From positions 365,329 through 429,328 of the forward strand of contig NZ_AOHO01000055.1 of the NCBI RefSeq assembly GCF_000342005.1: a DNA stretch of 64,000 bases, given 5' to 3'. The position numbers were made by a program, and so were the translations under genes. The notes under the pieces were generated by a model. It saw nothing but the letters and a program-made list of their open reading frames with translations. It ran no database searches and was not told the DNA's origin. Every line of letters starts with the position of its first letter. Position 1 is the stretch's first letter. Below, piece after piece: positions 40,795-49,836 of this stretch. The stretch is from Amycolatopsis decaplanina DSM 44594. GTDB taxonomy: Bacteria; Actinomycetota; Actinomycetes; Mycobacteriales; Pseudonocardiaceae.

Positions 40795-41628
40795 CTAGCG
40801 GCGGACCGCCAGCCGGGCGATCGAGGCCGGGGAGAGTGGAAGCGCGGCGTGGATTCCGGCACCGCGCGTCGGCCTGGGGTTGACCAGCACGCCTGTCGCC
40901 GCGTCACGCCTGGCGGCCGCGAGCACGACCTCGCGGCCGGTCCGGTGCCGGATCCGGGCCCAGCCCGCGCCGGTGAGGGCGCGGTACTCGGCCAGCAGGC
41001 GCTCGTCGGTGAAGACGCACAACCAGTCGCCGTGCGCACCGAGGCGGGCCGGGATCGGGGCGCCCGCCTCGTCCGCCGGGCCCCACACCGTGCCGTCGAG
41101 GAACATCCGCATGACCGACGGGACGGGGTCGCGCGGACTTCCGCCGGTCTGCTCCCGCTCCGGGCGGACGTTCTCGGCGATCCAGCGCGAAGCGAGCCTG
41201 AAGTCTTCGCCGGTGAGGTCCTCCTGGAAACCGTCCAGGCTGTTCTTGACGCTCCCGAGGAAGTCGTAGAACCGCCGGGTGCAGGTCCGCTCGGAGACCG
41301 CCACCCGGCCACGGCCGACCATGGTCCTGATCCGGCCGACCATGCCCGCCCCGCCGTTCACCGGATCCACGCCGAGGTTGTAGGCGGTCCAGACGATCTC
41401 GGGCATGAGCGGGTCGGCGAACCGCTCGAGTACGCGGTTCAACCGCAGAAGGACGATCTCGCGCACCCGGCCGGGCTCGGCGTCCTCGGCGATCCCCCAG
41501 ATGTCCCGCAGTTCCGGCCCCAGCGCCCGGCGCAGCCCCTCCTGCCGGATGCCGGCGCGGGCGTGGACATGATGCAGCCGGTCCTTGGCCCTGCGCGATT
41601 TTTTCGTTTCCTTCGCCGAAGCCACCAT
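40795..41628 (-). CDS. Paralogous unknown protein A with SseB-like C-terminus
   Basis: A 277-residue soluble protein. A basic start (ASAKETKKSRRAKD) leads to an unknown helical domain with GLRRALGPELRDIWGI, RVREIVLLRLNRVLERF, EIVWTAYNLG and SERTCTRRFYDFLGSV, the last resembling a winged-helix recognition segment. The C-terminal ~100 residues (MFLDGTVWGPADEAGAPIPARLG, WLCVFTDERLLAEY, GVLVNPRP) weakly resemble the SseB-like domain. It is a paralog of the protein at 42754-43608. The ATG follows GGAGGA; GTG directly after it is equally possible. Confidence 0.6.
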   Translation of the reverse strand: MVASAKETKKSRRAKDRLHHVHARAGIRQEGLRRALGPELRDIWGIAEDAEPGRVREIVLLRLNRVLERFADPLMPEIVWTAYNLGVDPVNGGAGMVGRIRTMVGRGRVAVSERTCTRRFYDFLGSVKNSLDGFQEDLTGEDFRLASRWIAENVRPEREQTGGSPRDPVPSVMRMFLDGTVWGPADEAGAPIPARLGAHGDWLCVFTDERLLAEYRALTGAGWARIRHRTGREVVLAAARRDAATGVLVNPRPTRGAGIHAALPLSPASIARLAVRR

Positions 41629-41704
41629 TCCTCCGCGATTCGGGATCGGCCCGGCAAAGTGTATTTCACCTGGCTGTCCACTATTGTTCGGCGGAAATCG
41701 AAGA

Positions 41705-42346
41705 CTAGGGATTTCCTTTGTTCGCCACCGGCTTGACAAGCGGGGGCATCGACCAGAATCGCCACATGGCGTCACTCAGTCCCTGCAGCCGCCGATCGAA
41801 TTCGACCGGATCGGCCAGCAGAAGGGCAGGCGCCAGCTCGGTCTGCCCGGGAGCGGCGTCGGGAGGCGGTGAAGCCGGCCTCTCGGAACGCGAAGGCAGC
41901 GATTCCCGGGGCACGCGCCGATCGACGTCACCGAGCACCGTCTTCAACGCGGCCAGGCCTTTGCCCACCTCGGTGAGCGTGGCCGCGGCCAGTGCCGCCG
42001 CCTCGGTCCGTTGGGCGACCAGCCGTCGGATGAGCGACGGATCCGAAGTGTCCCGCGCGTTTCTGGTCAGCTGTTCCAGGACGGCGACGAAATCGTCCAG
42101 CGCCCGCGCCGCGCGGGCGTGCTCCTCCGCGACCATCCGGCACCGGGCGACCAGCTCGGTCCGGCGGCCCGAATACGCGTCGTGTCCCTGGCCGGACCAG
42201 CCATGAGGATCGACCTGGCGCAACTCGACGGCTTGGTCTTCCAACGACCGGGAAACGGCTCGCAGGCGTTCCGCCTCGCTTCGGAGCACACTGACGGTCC
42301 CCGCCGTCCAGGGCGCACTCGCCCCGTCCGGGTCTTCCGGATTCAT
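41705..42346 (-). CDS. WXG100-like helical protein (putative type VII secretion substrate)
   Basis: A 213-residue protein. Residues ~15-110 form two long helices joined by HGWSGQGHDAYSGRR, matching the W-x-G turn and following A/Y of WXG100/LXG-type secretion domains. A Pro/Ser-rich linker and a short tail (LADPVEFDRRLQGLSDAMWRFW) follow. It ends VKPVANKGNP. GAAGAGGACGG precedes the ATG, 17 bases after the upstream small gene. No ESX secretion machinery is in the window. Confidence 0.6.
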   Translation of the reverse strand: MNPEDPDGASAPWTAGTVSVLRSEAERLRAVSRSLEDQAVELRQVDPHGWSGQGHDAYSGRRTELVARCRMVAEEHARAARALDDFVAVLEQLTRNARDTSDPSLIRRLVAQRTEAAALAAATLTEVGKGLAALKTVLGDVDRRVPRESLPSRSERPASPPPDAAPGQTELAPALLLADPVEFDRRLQGLSDAMWRFWSMPPLVKPVANKGNP

Positions 42347-42363
42347 CGTCCGTCCTCTTCGCT

Positions 42364-42732
42364 TCAGCCGAGAACGGCCTGGATGGTGTTGGCGTTCTCG
42401 GGGACGAAGGCGAGGCCGGCCTGCCACACAGGGCTTTCGGCGGCTTCGATCGTTCTGACCTTCTCGATCGCCTCTTCTTCCCTGTTCCGGTAGTCACGCG
42501 CGGCCTCGCCCAGCCGGTCGCCGAGCCGCCGCACGTCCTCGGCCAGCACGGCGACACTGTGCGCGGAAGCCTCCTGGAAGCTCTCCAGCGCCGCCACGAG
42601 CACGGGATCCCCCGCTTCGCTCGCCGTGGCCTTGAACCTCAGCGCCGGTTGCCTGGTGATCATCTCGGTGATGTCGTGGAGCCTGCTGCCCGCCCGGATC
42701 AGCTCGTCGGGAACGGCCTCGAAATTGATCAT
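42364..42732 (-). CDS. EspC/ESX-like small helical protein with YxxxE signal
   Basis: A 122-residue all-helical protein opening MINFEAVPDELIRAGSRLHDITEMI, as in EspC-like type VII substrates, followed by a second helix with SAHSVAVLAEDVRRLGDRLGEAARDYRNREEEAIEKVR. YRNRE fits the YxxxD/E export signal. GAGGAGAG precedes the ATG. Neighbours on both sides are co-directional, with gaps of 21 and 17 bases. Confidence 0.6.
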   Translation of the reverse strand: MINFEAVPDELIRAGSRLHDITEMITRQPALRFKATASEAGDPVLVAALESFQEASAHSVAVLAEDVRRLGDRLGEAARDYRNREEEAIEKVRTIEAAESPVWQAGLAFVPENANTIQAVLG

Positions 42733-42753
42733 GTTCGCTCTCCTCGGGTCCGA

Positions 42754-43608
42754 TCAGCACTCGCGGACGAGCCGGGCGATCTCCTCCGGCGGGAGGGGCA
42801 GCGTGGCGTCGGCACCGGCGCCCATCGCCGGACTCGGATCGATCAGGATCCCGGTCGGGAAGATCCGGCCCGCCGCCGTCCGCACGACGTCACGACCGGT
42901 CCATCGGCCGGTCCGGGTCCAACGCGCCCCGGTGGACTCGCGATAGGTGGCCAGCAACCCCTCTCCGGTGAAGACGCACAGCCACTCGCCTCGGGCCCCG
43001 AGCTTCGCCGCGAGCGGGACACCATCACCGTCCGCGGGTCCGTGGACAGGGCCGTCGAGGAACATCTTCAGTACCGGCGCCATCGGCGTCCGCAGACCGC
43101 GGATGGCGGCGGACAGTCCACCTGGGACCGCGACGGGTTCCGGTGCACCGGGCCGGATGTTCCCGGCCAGCCAGCGCGAGGCCCGGCCGAGGTCCTCGCC
43201 GGTGATCACGCTCTGTCCGGCGCTCAAGCTCTTCACGACAGCGGGCAGGAAAATGTCGTTGAACCGGCGGGTGCAGGTCCGGACACTGCATCCGACGCCA
43301 CCCTGTTCCACCAATCTTTCGAGCCGCCGGACGACGCCGCTTTCCTCATCGGGCGAAGCCGCGCCGAGGTTGTACGCGGTCCAGACGATCAGGGGCATTT
43401 CCGGTTTCGAGAACTGACCCAGAACACGGTTCAGCCGCACGAGCACGATCTCCCGCACGCGTGACGCCTCGGCGTCTTCCTCGATACCCCAGCGATCGAG
43501 CAACTCCGGTCCCATCACCCTGGCGAGCCCGTCCTGCCAGATGCCGTTGCGCTTGTGGATGCCGAGCACACTGTCCTCGGGCTTTTTTCTTTTCGTCGTC
43601 GAAGCCAC
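42754..43608 (-). CDS. Paralogous unknown protein B with SseB-like C-terminus
   Basis: A 284-residue paralog of the protein at 40795-41628. Over the 61-residue block from GIWQDGLARVMGPEL to IVWTAYNLG, 44 positions are identical by hand count. Both proteins end with the MFLDG.V.GPAD ... WLCVFT ... TG.L..P block. The Cys-rich recognition-like segment is CSVRTCTRRFNDIF. GTG 43608 follows GGGAGGAATA. It heads an apparent four-gene operon with the two secretion-like proteins and paralog A. Function is unknown. Confidence 0.6.
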   Translation of the reverse strand: MASTTKRKKPEDSVLGIHKRNGIWQDGLARVMGPELLDRWGIEEDAEASRVREIVLVRLNRVLGQFSKPEMPLIVWTAYNLGAASPDEESGVVRRLERLVEQGGVGCSVRTCTRRFNDIFLPAVVKSLSAGQSVITGEDLGRASRWLAGNIRPGAPEPVAVPGGLSAAIRGLRTPMAPVLKMFLDGPVHGPADGDGVPLAAKLGARGEWLCVFTGEGLLATYRESTGARWTRTGRWTGRDVVRTAAGRIFPTGILIDPSPAMGAGADATLPLPPEEIARLVREC

Positions 43609-43747
43609 TATTCCTCCCCTGCGCGACCTCAAGAACGAAGAGCCTAGGCGACCGTAATTCGATGCACGAATCGCCCCCATCCACCTGGAAAACCGGCTTT
43701 CACCTGCGGATCTGCCAATTTTTGGACAGCTTCCGGGCCCGATTTCG

Positions 43748-43785
43748 TCATTTGTTTGCCACCGACTTGACAACGAACGAAGATG
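43748..43785 (-). pseudogene. 3' relic of a WXG100-like gene
   Basis: On the minus strand this encodes VVKSVANK and a stop. The DNA closely matches the end of the WXG100-like gene at 41718-41742 (GTCAAGCCGGTGGCGAACAA against GTCAAGTCGGTGGCAAACAA), and both lie upstream of a paralog. The rest of the copy is not recognisable. It suggests duplication of a substrate-plus-paralog unit. Confidence 0.5.
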
Positions 43786-43930
43786 ACCAATCGGTGGCGC
43801 ACGAAAACCGTACGTACGTCTCCTGACCACTTCCTGGCCAAGGTCCGGCAGGGGATGCGCGAAGACGATCACTCCGCTTAGCGTCGAAGAGACAGCCGCT
43901 CGCCGAGCGGCCAGAAACCGGGAGTACGGA

Positions 43931-44125
43931 ATGGAACTCGTCGTGATCGTCGGGCTGGCGATGCTGGTCGGGGCCGGGGCGGGCTGCCTCGTTTCGGCGC
44001 GGTGGCATCAGCGTCGCCGGGCGGAACTCATTCAGTTCGCCCAGGCATGGGAATACGCGCGGTACGCCGGATACGTCTCGGCGCACCGGTACCCGACCGG
44101 GACCGGTGCGCCTTTCTTGAGCTAG
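43931..44125 (+). CDS. Small single-span membrane protein
   Basis: A 64-residue protein with one transmembrane segment (ELVVIVGLAMLVGAGAGCLV, residues 2-21) and a basic, Tyr-rich cytosolic tail (RWHQRRRAEL, EYARYAGYVSAHRYP). GGGAG precedes the ATG. No family is known. It overlaps the end of glgP by four bases on the opposite strand. Confidence 0.5.
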   Translation: MELVVIVGLAMLVGAGAGCLVSARWHQRRRAELIQFAQAWEYARYAGYVSAHRYPTGTGAPFLS

Positions 44126-46662
44126 GCGTGGACGACGCGGGCCAGTTCCGCCGGCGTGGCCAGCAGACGGTGTTTCGGCAGCACGCGGACGGTATAGCCG
44201 ATCGAGCCCGGATGCGGCAGTTTCAGCCGCGCCGCGAACGCGCCGATCCCGTCGCCCGACATCGGGACGGTGACGGGGTCGCTCAGTTCGTCACCGTCGC
44301 CCACCTTCCCGACGACGGCCTGGATGTCCACTTCGGACGGTTCGAGGCCGGCGAGGTCGATCCGGGCCCGGATCGTCACCTCGGTCCCCGTGACCATCGG
44401 CGCGGCGTCCTCGACGAGCAGTTCGGTGTCGAAGATCCGCACCCGCGGCCAGGAGACGTCCAGTTTGGTCCGGTAGTCGGCCAGCGACAACGCGCCGCGG
44501 TACCCGTCACCCGTGGCCTCCGCGACCATCCGCGACGCGGGCAGATAGCCCGATTCGACGTACTCCCGCACCATCCGCGAAGCCTGCACGCGCGGCCCGA
44601 GGGTCTCCAGCGTGTGCCACACCATCGACATCCAGCCGCCGGGCACACCGCCGGCGTCGCGGTCGTAGAACAGCGGCGCGATCTGGTGGCCCAGCAGGTC
44701 GTAGAGCGCCGCGGCCTCCAGTTCGTCGCGGCGCAGCGGGTCGGCGACGCCGTCCGCGGTGGGGATCGCCCAGCCGTTGCTGCCGTCGTAGCACTCGTCC
44801 CACCAGCCGTCGCGGATGGACAGGTTGAGCCCGCCGTTGAGCGCGGACTTCATCCCCGAGGTGCCGCACGCCTCCAACTGCCGCACCGGCGTGTTCAGCC
44901 AGACGTCGCAACCGCGGTAGAGGTAGCGCGCCATCGACATGTCGTAGTCCGGCAGGAAGACGATCCGGCGCCGGACCTCGGGATCGTCGACGAACCGGAC
45001 GATCTGCTGGATCAGCTGCTTGCCGCCTTCGTCGGCCGGATGCGACTTGCCCGCGACGACGAGCTGGATCGGGCGCCGCTCGTCCAGCAGCAGCGCACGC
45101 AGGCGCTCCGGGTCGCGCAGCATCAGCGTGAGCCGTTTGTACGTCGGCACGCGGCGGGCGAAGCCGACGGTCAGCACGTCCGGGTCGAAGACCGTGTCGG
45201 TCCACCCGAGTTCGAGCGCGGACGCGCCGCGCTGCATCCACGCGGCCCGCACCCGGCGCCGTACCTCGGCGACCAGCTTCTCGCGCAGCTCCCGCCGCAG
45301 TGCCCACAACTGCTCGTCGCTGACGCCGTCCCGCAGCGGCTTTCCCTGAGCGCCGTCGAGGCCCAGTTCCTCGTGGTTGCGCCCGAGCAGCGCGCTCAGC
45401 TCGCGCGCCACCCAGGTCGGCCCGTGGACGCCGTTGGTGACCGAGGAGACGGGCACCTCGTCGAAGTCGAACCCGGGCCACAGCCTGGAGAACATCCGCC
45501 GCGACACGCGGCCGTGCAGCGCCGAGACGCCGTTCGCGCGCTGGGCGAGCCGCAATCCCATGTGCGCCATGTTGAACAGGCCGGGGTTGTCCTCCGCGCC
45601 GAGCGCGAGCACACGGCGCGGGTCGACGTCCGGGACCAGCCTGCCGTCGGTGAAGTACCGCTGGACGAGGTCGACGGGGAACCGGTCGATACCGGCGCTG
45701 ACCGGCGTGTGCGTGGTGAACACGGTGCCGGCGCGGACGGCGGGCAGCGCCTCGTCGAACGCCAGCCCGTCGGCCTGGATGATCTCGCGGGCCCGTTCCA
45801 GCCCGAGGAATCCGGCGTGACCTTCGTTGGTGTGGAACACCTTCGGCTGCGGATGCCCGGTCAGCTCGCAGTAGCGCCGCACCGCGCGGAAGCCGCCGAT
45901 CCCGGCCAGGATCTCCTGCCGGATGCGGTGGTCCGCGTCGCCGCCGTACAGCCTGTCGGTGACCGCGCGCAGGTCCTCGTCGTTGGCGTCGGTGTCGGTG
46001 TCCAGCAGCAGCAGAGGGATCCGGCCGACGCGGGCCTTCCAGATCTGCGCGTGCAGCGTGCGCCCGGCGGGCATCGCGACGTCGACCAGCACCGGCCGGC
46101 CGCCGTCGGTCAGCAGCTCCAGGGGGAAGGCGTTCGGATCGATCACCGGGTAGTGCTCGACCTGCCAGCCGTCGAGCGACAGCGCCTGCCGGAAGTACCC
46201 GGCGCGGTAGAGCAGCCCGACGCCGACCATCGGCACGCCGAGGTCCGACGCCGCCTTGAGGTGGTCCCCGGCGAGCACGCCGAGACCGCCGGAGTAGTTC
46301 GGCAGCGCCTCGGTGACGCCGAATTCCATCGAGAAGTACGCGACGGCGGGCGGGAGGTCGGCGTCGTCCTGCTTCTGGTACCAGCGCGGCTCGGCGAGAT
46401 AGCGGTCCAGATCGGCGACCGCCTCGCGCGCGTGGGCGAGGAAGGCGTCGTCGACGGCGAGTTCGTCGAGCCGGGCCGGGGGCAGGGCGGTGAGCATCCG
46501 CAGCGGGTCGCGGACGCGGTTGAACAGCTCCGCGTCCATCGACGCGAACAGGTCGCGGGTGGGCGGATGCCAGGTCCAGCGCAGATTCGTGGCGAGGTCA
46601 CCCAGGCCGGAGAGCGACTCCGGCAGGCTCGCGCGGACGGTGAACCGGCGGACTGCTCTCAT
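44122..46662 (-). CDS. glgP: Alpha-glucan (glycogen) phosphorylase
   Basis: An 846-residue GT35 phosphorylase of the long actinobacterial type. It has an N-terminal domain (RFTVRASLPESLSGLGDLATNLRWTW), then VAYFSMEFGV, LPNYSGGLGVLAGDHLK and HTNEGHAGFLGLER. The pyridoxal-phosphate site region is RQLEACGTSGMKSALNGGLNLSIRDGWW. It releases glucose 1-phosphate from glycogen or maltodextrins. ATG 46662 gives the usual MRAVRRFTVRA start. Confidence 0.93.
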   Translation of the reverse strand: MRAVRRFTVRASLPESLSGLGDLATNLRWTWHPPTRDLFASMDAELFNRVRDPLRMLTALPPARLDELAVDDAFLAHAREAVADLDRYLAEPRWYQKQDDADLPPAVAYFSMEFGVTEALPNYSGGLGVLAGDHLKAASDLGVPMVGVGLLYRAGYFRQALSLDGWQVEHYPVIDPNAFPLELLTDGGRPVLVDVAMPAGRTLHAQIWKARVGRIPLLLLDTDTDANDEDLRAVTDRLYGGDADHRIRQEILAGIGGFRAVRRYCELTGHPQPKVFHTNEGHAGFLGLERAREIIQADGLAFDEALPAVRAGTVFTTHTPVSAGIDRFPVDLVQRYFTDGRLVPDVDPRRVLALGAEDNPGLFNMAHMGLRLAQRANGVSALHGRVSRRMFSRLWPGFDFDEVPVSSVTNGVHGPTWVARELSALLGRNHEELGLDGAQGKPLRDGVSDEQLWALRRELREKLVAEVRRRVRAAWMQRGASALELGWTDTVFDPDVLTVGFARRVPTYKRLTLMLRDPERLRALLLDERRPIQLVVAGKSHPADEGGKQLIQQIVRFVDDPEVRRRIVFLPDYDMSMARYLYRGCDVWLNTPVRQLEACGTSGMKSALNGGLNLSIRDGWWDECYDGSNGWAIPTADGVADPLRRDELEAAALYDLLGHQIAPLFYDRDAGGVPGGWMSMVWHTLETLGPRVQASRMVREYVESGYLPASRMVAEATGDGYRGALSLADYRTKLDVSWPRVRIFDTELLVEDAAPMVTGTEVTIRARIDLAGLEPSEVDIQAVVGKVGDGDELSDPVTVPMSGDGIGAFAARLKLPHPGSIGYTVRVLPKHRLLATPAELARVVHA

Positions 46663-46800
46663 GAAGAGCGACCATATCGCCACGGTCCCCGCCCCGCTCA
46701 AGACCCACTTCGGGGATTACCTGCACGCGGGCCATAAGCGCTGGGTAGGGTCCCTGCTTGCCGGAGTACGCGGCCCGGTCGGGGCCCTGACGACAAGCGA

Positions 46801-48270
46801 GTGAACATGATCCAAGGGGGAGTGCGGGGCTTTCGACGTCCGGCTCTGATCGCGGTCGTGGCGGTGCTGGCCCTCGGGCTGAGCGCTTGCGGCGACAAGG
46901 GAAGCTCGGCCGGGAAGCAGGGCAGCCAGCCGGGAGCCGGTGACATCGCCGGTCTGCCGGTCACGCATTTCGAGAGCGGGCTGAAGCCGGACGCGCCCAA
47001 GCCGGACCTGCAGGTCCGCAACGAGGACGGCTCAGAAGACGACCAGCTCGCCATCGCCGCGATCGCCGACGCGCAGGCCTACTGGACCGAGGTCATGCCG
47101 CGCGACTTCGGTCAGCCGTACGAGCCGCTGAAGTCGCTGCTGTCCTACAGCGCGAAGACCGACGACGAAGAGACCGAATGCGGGAGCGTCAAGAAGCTCG
47201 TCAACGCGTTCTACTGCCCGCCGGGTGACCTGGTGGCGTGGGACCGCGGCGTGCTGCTGCCCATGCTGCGCGAGCGGTTCGGGAAGATGGCGGGCGCCGT
47301 CGTGCTCTCGCACGAACTCGGGCACGCCGTGCAGTACCGGCTCGGCGAGAAGGCAGGCATCAAGAAGACCACCCCCTCGATCGTCAAGGAGCAGCAGGCC
47401 GACTGCTTCGCCGGCGGTTACTTCCGCTGGGTCGCCGAGGACAAGAGCAAGTTCTACCGGGTCTCCACCTCCGAAGGCCTCAACCAGGTCATGGCGTCGC
47501 TGTTCCTGATCCGCGACCAGGCGGGCACCAGCGCGACCAAACAGGGCGCGCACGGCACGGCCTTCGACCGCACGTACGCGTTCCAGGTCGGGTTCGAGAA
47601 GGGCCCGAAGGAATGCGCCGCGATGAACGAGGAGAACATCAAGGCGCGGATCACCGAGCGCCCGTTCGACAAGGGTGACAAGGGCAAGGGCGACGAGAAG
47701 CTCGACGCCGAGATCATCGGGATCCTGAAAAAGAGCCTCGACGAGGCTTTCAAGGGCGCCGGTGTCCCGGGCCCGGAGATCACCGAGGACGGCAACGGCA
47801 GCTGCCCCGGCGGCCCCAGCACGCCGCCCGCGTCGTATTGCCCGTCGAACAACACCGTCAGCATCGACATGGCCAAACTGCGCGAACTGGCCCAGCCGGT
47901 CGACCAGCAGGCGGAATGGGAAAGCGGGCACAGCGAGGGCAAGGGCGACTTCGCCGCGTTCTCGGAAATCGCGTCCCGGTACGCGATGGGCATCCAGAAG
48001 GGTGTCGGCGCGTCGATCGACAACGCGAACGCGGGACTGCGCACCGCCTGCCTGGTCGGCGCGTGGGCGAAGGCCAGCACGGTGCCCGGCGCGACGCTGC
48101 GGCTCTCGGCCGGTGACCTCGACGAGGCCATCTCGGACCTGCTGAGCCCGGAGAGCCTGGTCTCGGCCGACGTCAACGGCAAGCGCGTGGACAACGGTTT
48201 CGAGCGGGTCGAGGCGCTGCGGAAGGGCTACCTGGAGAGCTCGTCGGTCTGCTCGACCCAGTACGGCTGA
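46801..48270 (+). CDS. Neutral zinc metallopeptidase-like lipoprotein
   Basis: A 489-residue protein with a signal peptide and lipobox LSAC (Cys30). The zinc motif HELGHAVQYR (HExxH) is at ~166 and the downstream EQQADCFAG supplies the likely third ligand. This matches the YpfJ-type putative neutral zinc metallopeptidases. The C-terminal half adds conserved Cys pairs (CPGGPSTPPASYCPS) and a second helical region. It should act at the cell surface. GTG start. Confidence 0.8.
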   Translation: MNMIQGGVRGFRRPALIAVVAVLALGLSACGDKGSSAGKQGSQPGAGDIAGLPVTHFESGLKPDAPKPDLQVRNEDGSEDDQLAIAAIADAQAYWTEVMPRDFGQPYEPLKSLLSYSAKTDDEETECGSVKKLVNAFYCPPGDLVAWDRGVLLPMLRERFGKMAGAVVLSHELGHAVQYRLGEKAGIKKTTPSIVKEQQADCFAGGYFRWVAEDKSKFYRVSTSEGLNQVMASLFLIRDQAGTSATKQGAHGTAFDRTYAFQVGFEKGPKECAAMNEENIKARITERPFDKGDKGKGDEKLDAEIIGILKKSLDEAFKGAGVPGPEITEDGNGSCPGGPSTPPASYCPSNNTVSIDMAKLRELAQPVDQQAEWESGHSEGKGDFAAFSEIASRYAMGIQKGVGASIDNANAGLRTACLVGAWAKASTVPGATLRLSAGDLDEAISDLLSPESLVSADVNGKRVDNGFERVEALRKGYLESSSVCSTQYG

Positions 48271-48283
48271 TCGCCCGCTCCAA

Positions 48284-48340
48284 AATACGTGAAGGCCCCC
48301 TTCACTGCGCTAGGCGCAGTGAAGGGGGCCTTCACGTATT
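48284..48340. terminator. 27-bp perfect palindrome, bidirectional terminator
   Basis: Arms with ACGTGAAGGCCCCCTTCACTGC and its complement pair over 27 bp around loop TAG. It lies between two convergent genes, 13 bases after one stop and 8 bases beyond the other. It is the best preserved member of the GAAGGCCCCCTT family. Confidence 0.8.
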
Positions 48341-48348
48341 CCGGGAAC

Positions 48349-49320
48349 TCAGTACAGCGCGCTGGCGAGGTCCCGCCGCGCCTTCATGACGCGCTCGTCC
48401 GCCGAGTCGAACAGTTCGAACAGCGCCACCAGGTGCTCCCGCACCTTGTTGCGCTCGTCCCCCGCGGTACGCCGCACGACGGCGATCAGCCGCGCGAAGC
48501 CCGCCTCGGGCTGCTGTCCCGCGACTTCGAGGTCGGCGGCGGCGAGCTGGGCGTCGAGGTCGGCCGGGTCGGCGTCGGCCTTCGCGATCGCGTCCGGGCC
48601 GGCGGCCTCGGCGCGGGCGGTGAACTTGACCTGCGCGAGCGCGGTCTTGGCCTCCTCGTTCGCGGGCTCGACGTCGAGGATGCGCTCGTAGGCCGCCTGC
48701 GCCGCGGCGAAGTCACCGCGTTCGAAGGCCTCCTCGGCCTCGGTGAACCGCGGGTCCTCCGGCACCTCGACACCGCCGCCGTTCTGCTCGGCGGCCTTGA
48801 TGCCGGGCAGCCGGTCGCGCAGCGCGTCGAGCAGCGAGCCGAGCCACTTGCGGATCTCGGGTTCGGGCAGCGCGCCCGAGAACGCGTCGACCGGCTGGCC
48901 GCCGCCGATGGCGATGACCGTCGGGATCGACTGCGCGCCGAAGAGCTGCGCGATGCGCGGGTTGGCGTCGACGTCCACCTTCGCGAGCACCCAGGCACCG
49001 CCGGACTCGGCCGCGAGGCGTTCCAGCACCGGGCTGAGCTGTTTGCACGGGCCGCACCATTCGGCCCACAGGTCGACGACCACCAGCTGCTGCAGGGAGC
49101 GCTCGACGACCTCGCTCTGGAAGGTCGCCTCGGTGACGTCGATCACGGCGCCCGCCGTGGCGGGGCCGCCGGGCGCGGCGCCGTCCGCGGGCCGCGGTGG
49201 GGCCGGAGGCTGTTTCTGGGGCGCTTCGGCACGCGCCTTGAGCGCGGAAAGGTCGACCGCGCCGGAAAGCGCGGCGGAGAGGGCCGCCGTCTTCGATGCT
49301 GATCCGCGTGGGTGTGTCAC
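48349..49320 (-). CDS. YbbN-like thioredoxin/TPR co-chaperone
   Basis: A 323-residue protein. A Pro/Ala-rich start precedes a thioredoxin domain at ~75-170 with active site WAEWCGPCKQL, then TPR-like helices (EAEEAFERGDFAAAQAAYERILDVEPANEEAKTALAQV). It matches the YbbN/CnoX family of redox-linked holdase chaperones. GTG 49320 is the start used. Confidence 0.85.
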   Translation of the reverse strand: MTHPRGSASKTAALSAALSGAVDLSALKARAEAPQKQPPAPPRPADGAAPGGPATAGAVIDVTEATFQSEVVERSLQQLVVVDLWAEWCGPCKQLSPVLERLAAESGGAWVLAKVDVDANPRIAQLFGAQSIPTVIAIGGGQPVDAFSGALPEPEIRKWLGSLLDALRDRLPGIKAAEQNGGGVEVPEDPRFTEAEEAFERGDFAAAQAAYERILDVEPANEEAKTALAQVKFTARAEAAGPDAIAKADADPADLDAQLAAADLEVAGQQPEAGFARLIAVVRRTAGDERNKVREHLVALFELFDSADERVMKARRDLASALY

Positions 49321-49358
49321 GGTTCCATCCTGGCACGCATCCCCGAGCCTTTCACCGC

Positions 49359-49835
49359 ATGCCCCCGGCTGCCCGCTTGGCAGGACGGCCGGAGTTCCGG
49401 CAGGCTCGCCACGAGGGGGTGATCGACATTCCGACACGCAGGACGGCCACCGTGGCCGTCGCGATCGCCATCGCCGTCACGTGGGTGAGCGTCATCACGG
49501 TGCTGATCGCCCATCAACCCCACCCCGGTGTCGCCAGTCCCGGGCAGCTCCGGGAGGGCCTCACCGACGCACTCAACGAGCACGACGTCGAGGCCCTCTC
49601 CGAACTCATCGACTATCCGCCCGCGTCGGCGGGCGACTTCGCGAAGTCCTATATCGACGCGCTGGCGGGCCGCGGCGCCCACGACGTCACGGTGAAGTTC
49701 GCCCCGGACGAGCTGGCGCCCACTTCGGCGACGGTCAGCGGGAAGCTCGGCGACGGCAGTTCCTTCGGCTATCGGGTGGCCATCGCGGTCAAGGACAAGC
49801 TGTGGCTGGTCGCCTTCACCCCGCCGCTCCCTTGA
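49359..49835 (+). CDS. Membrane-anchored protein of unknown function
   Basis: A 158-residue protein with one transmembrane helix (ATVAVAIAIAVTWVSVITVLIA, about 30-51) and an exported NTF2-like or DUF4878-type domain (LREGLTDALNEHDVEALSELIDYP, DVTVKFAPDELAPTSATVSGKLGDGSSFGYRVAIAVKDKLWLVAF). GTG 49419 is an alternative start just before the helix. Confidence 0.55.
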   Translation: MPPAARLAGRPEFRQARHEGVIDIPTRRTATVAVAIAIAVTWVSVITVLIAHQPHPGVASPGQLREGLTDALNEHDVEALSELIDYPPASAGDFAKSYIDALAGRGAHDVTVKFAPDELAPTSATVSGKLGDGSSFGYRVAIAVKDKLWLVAFTPPLP

Positions 49836-49836
49836 C

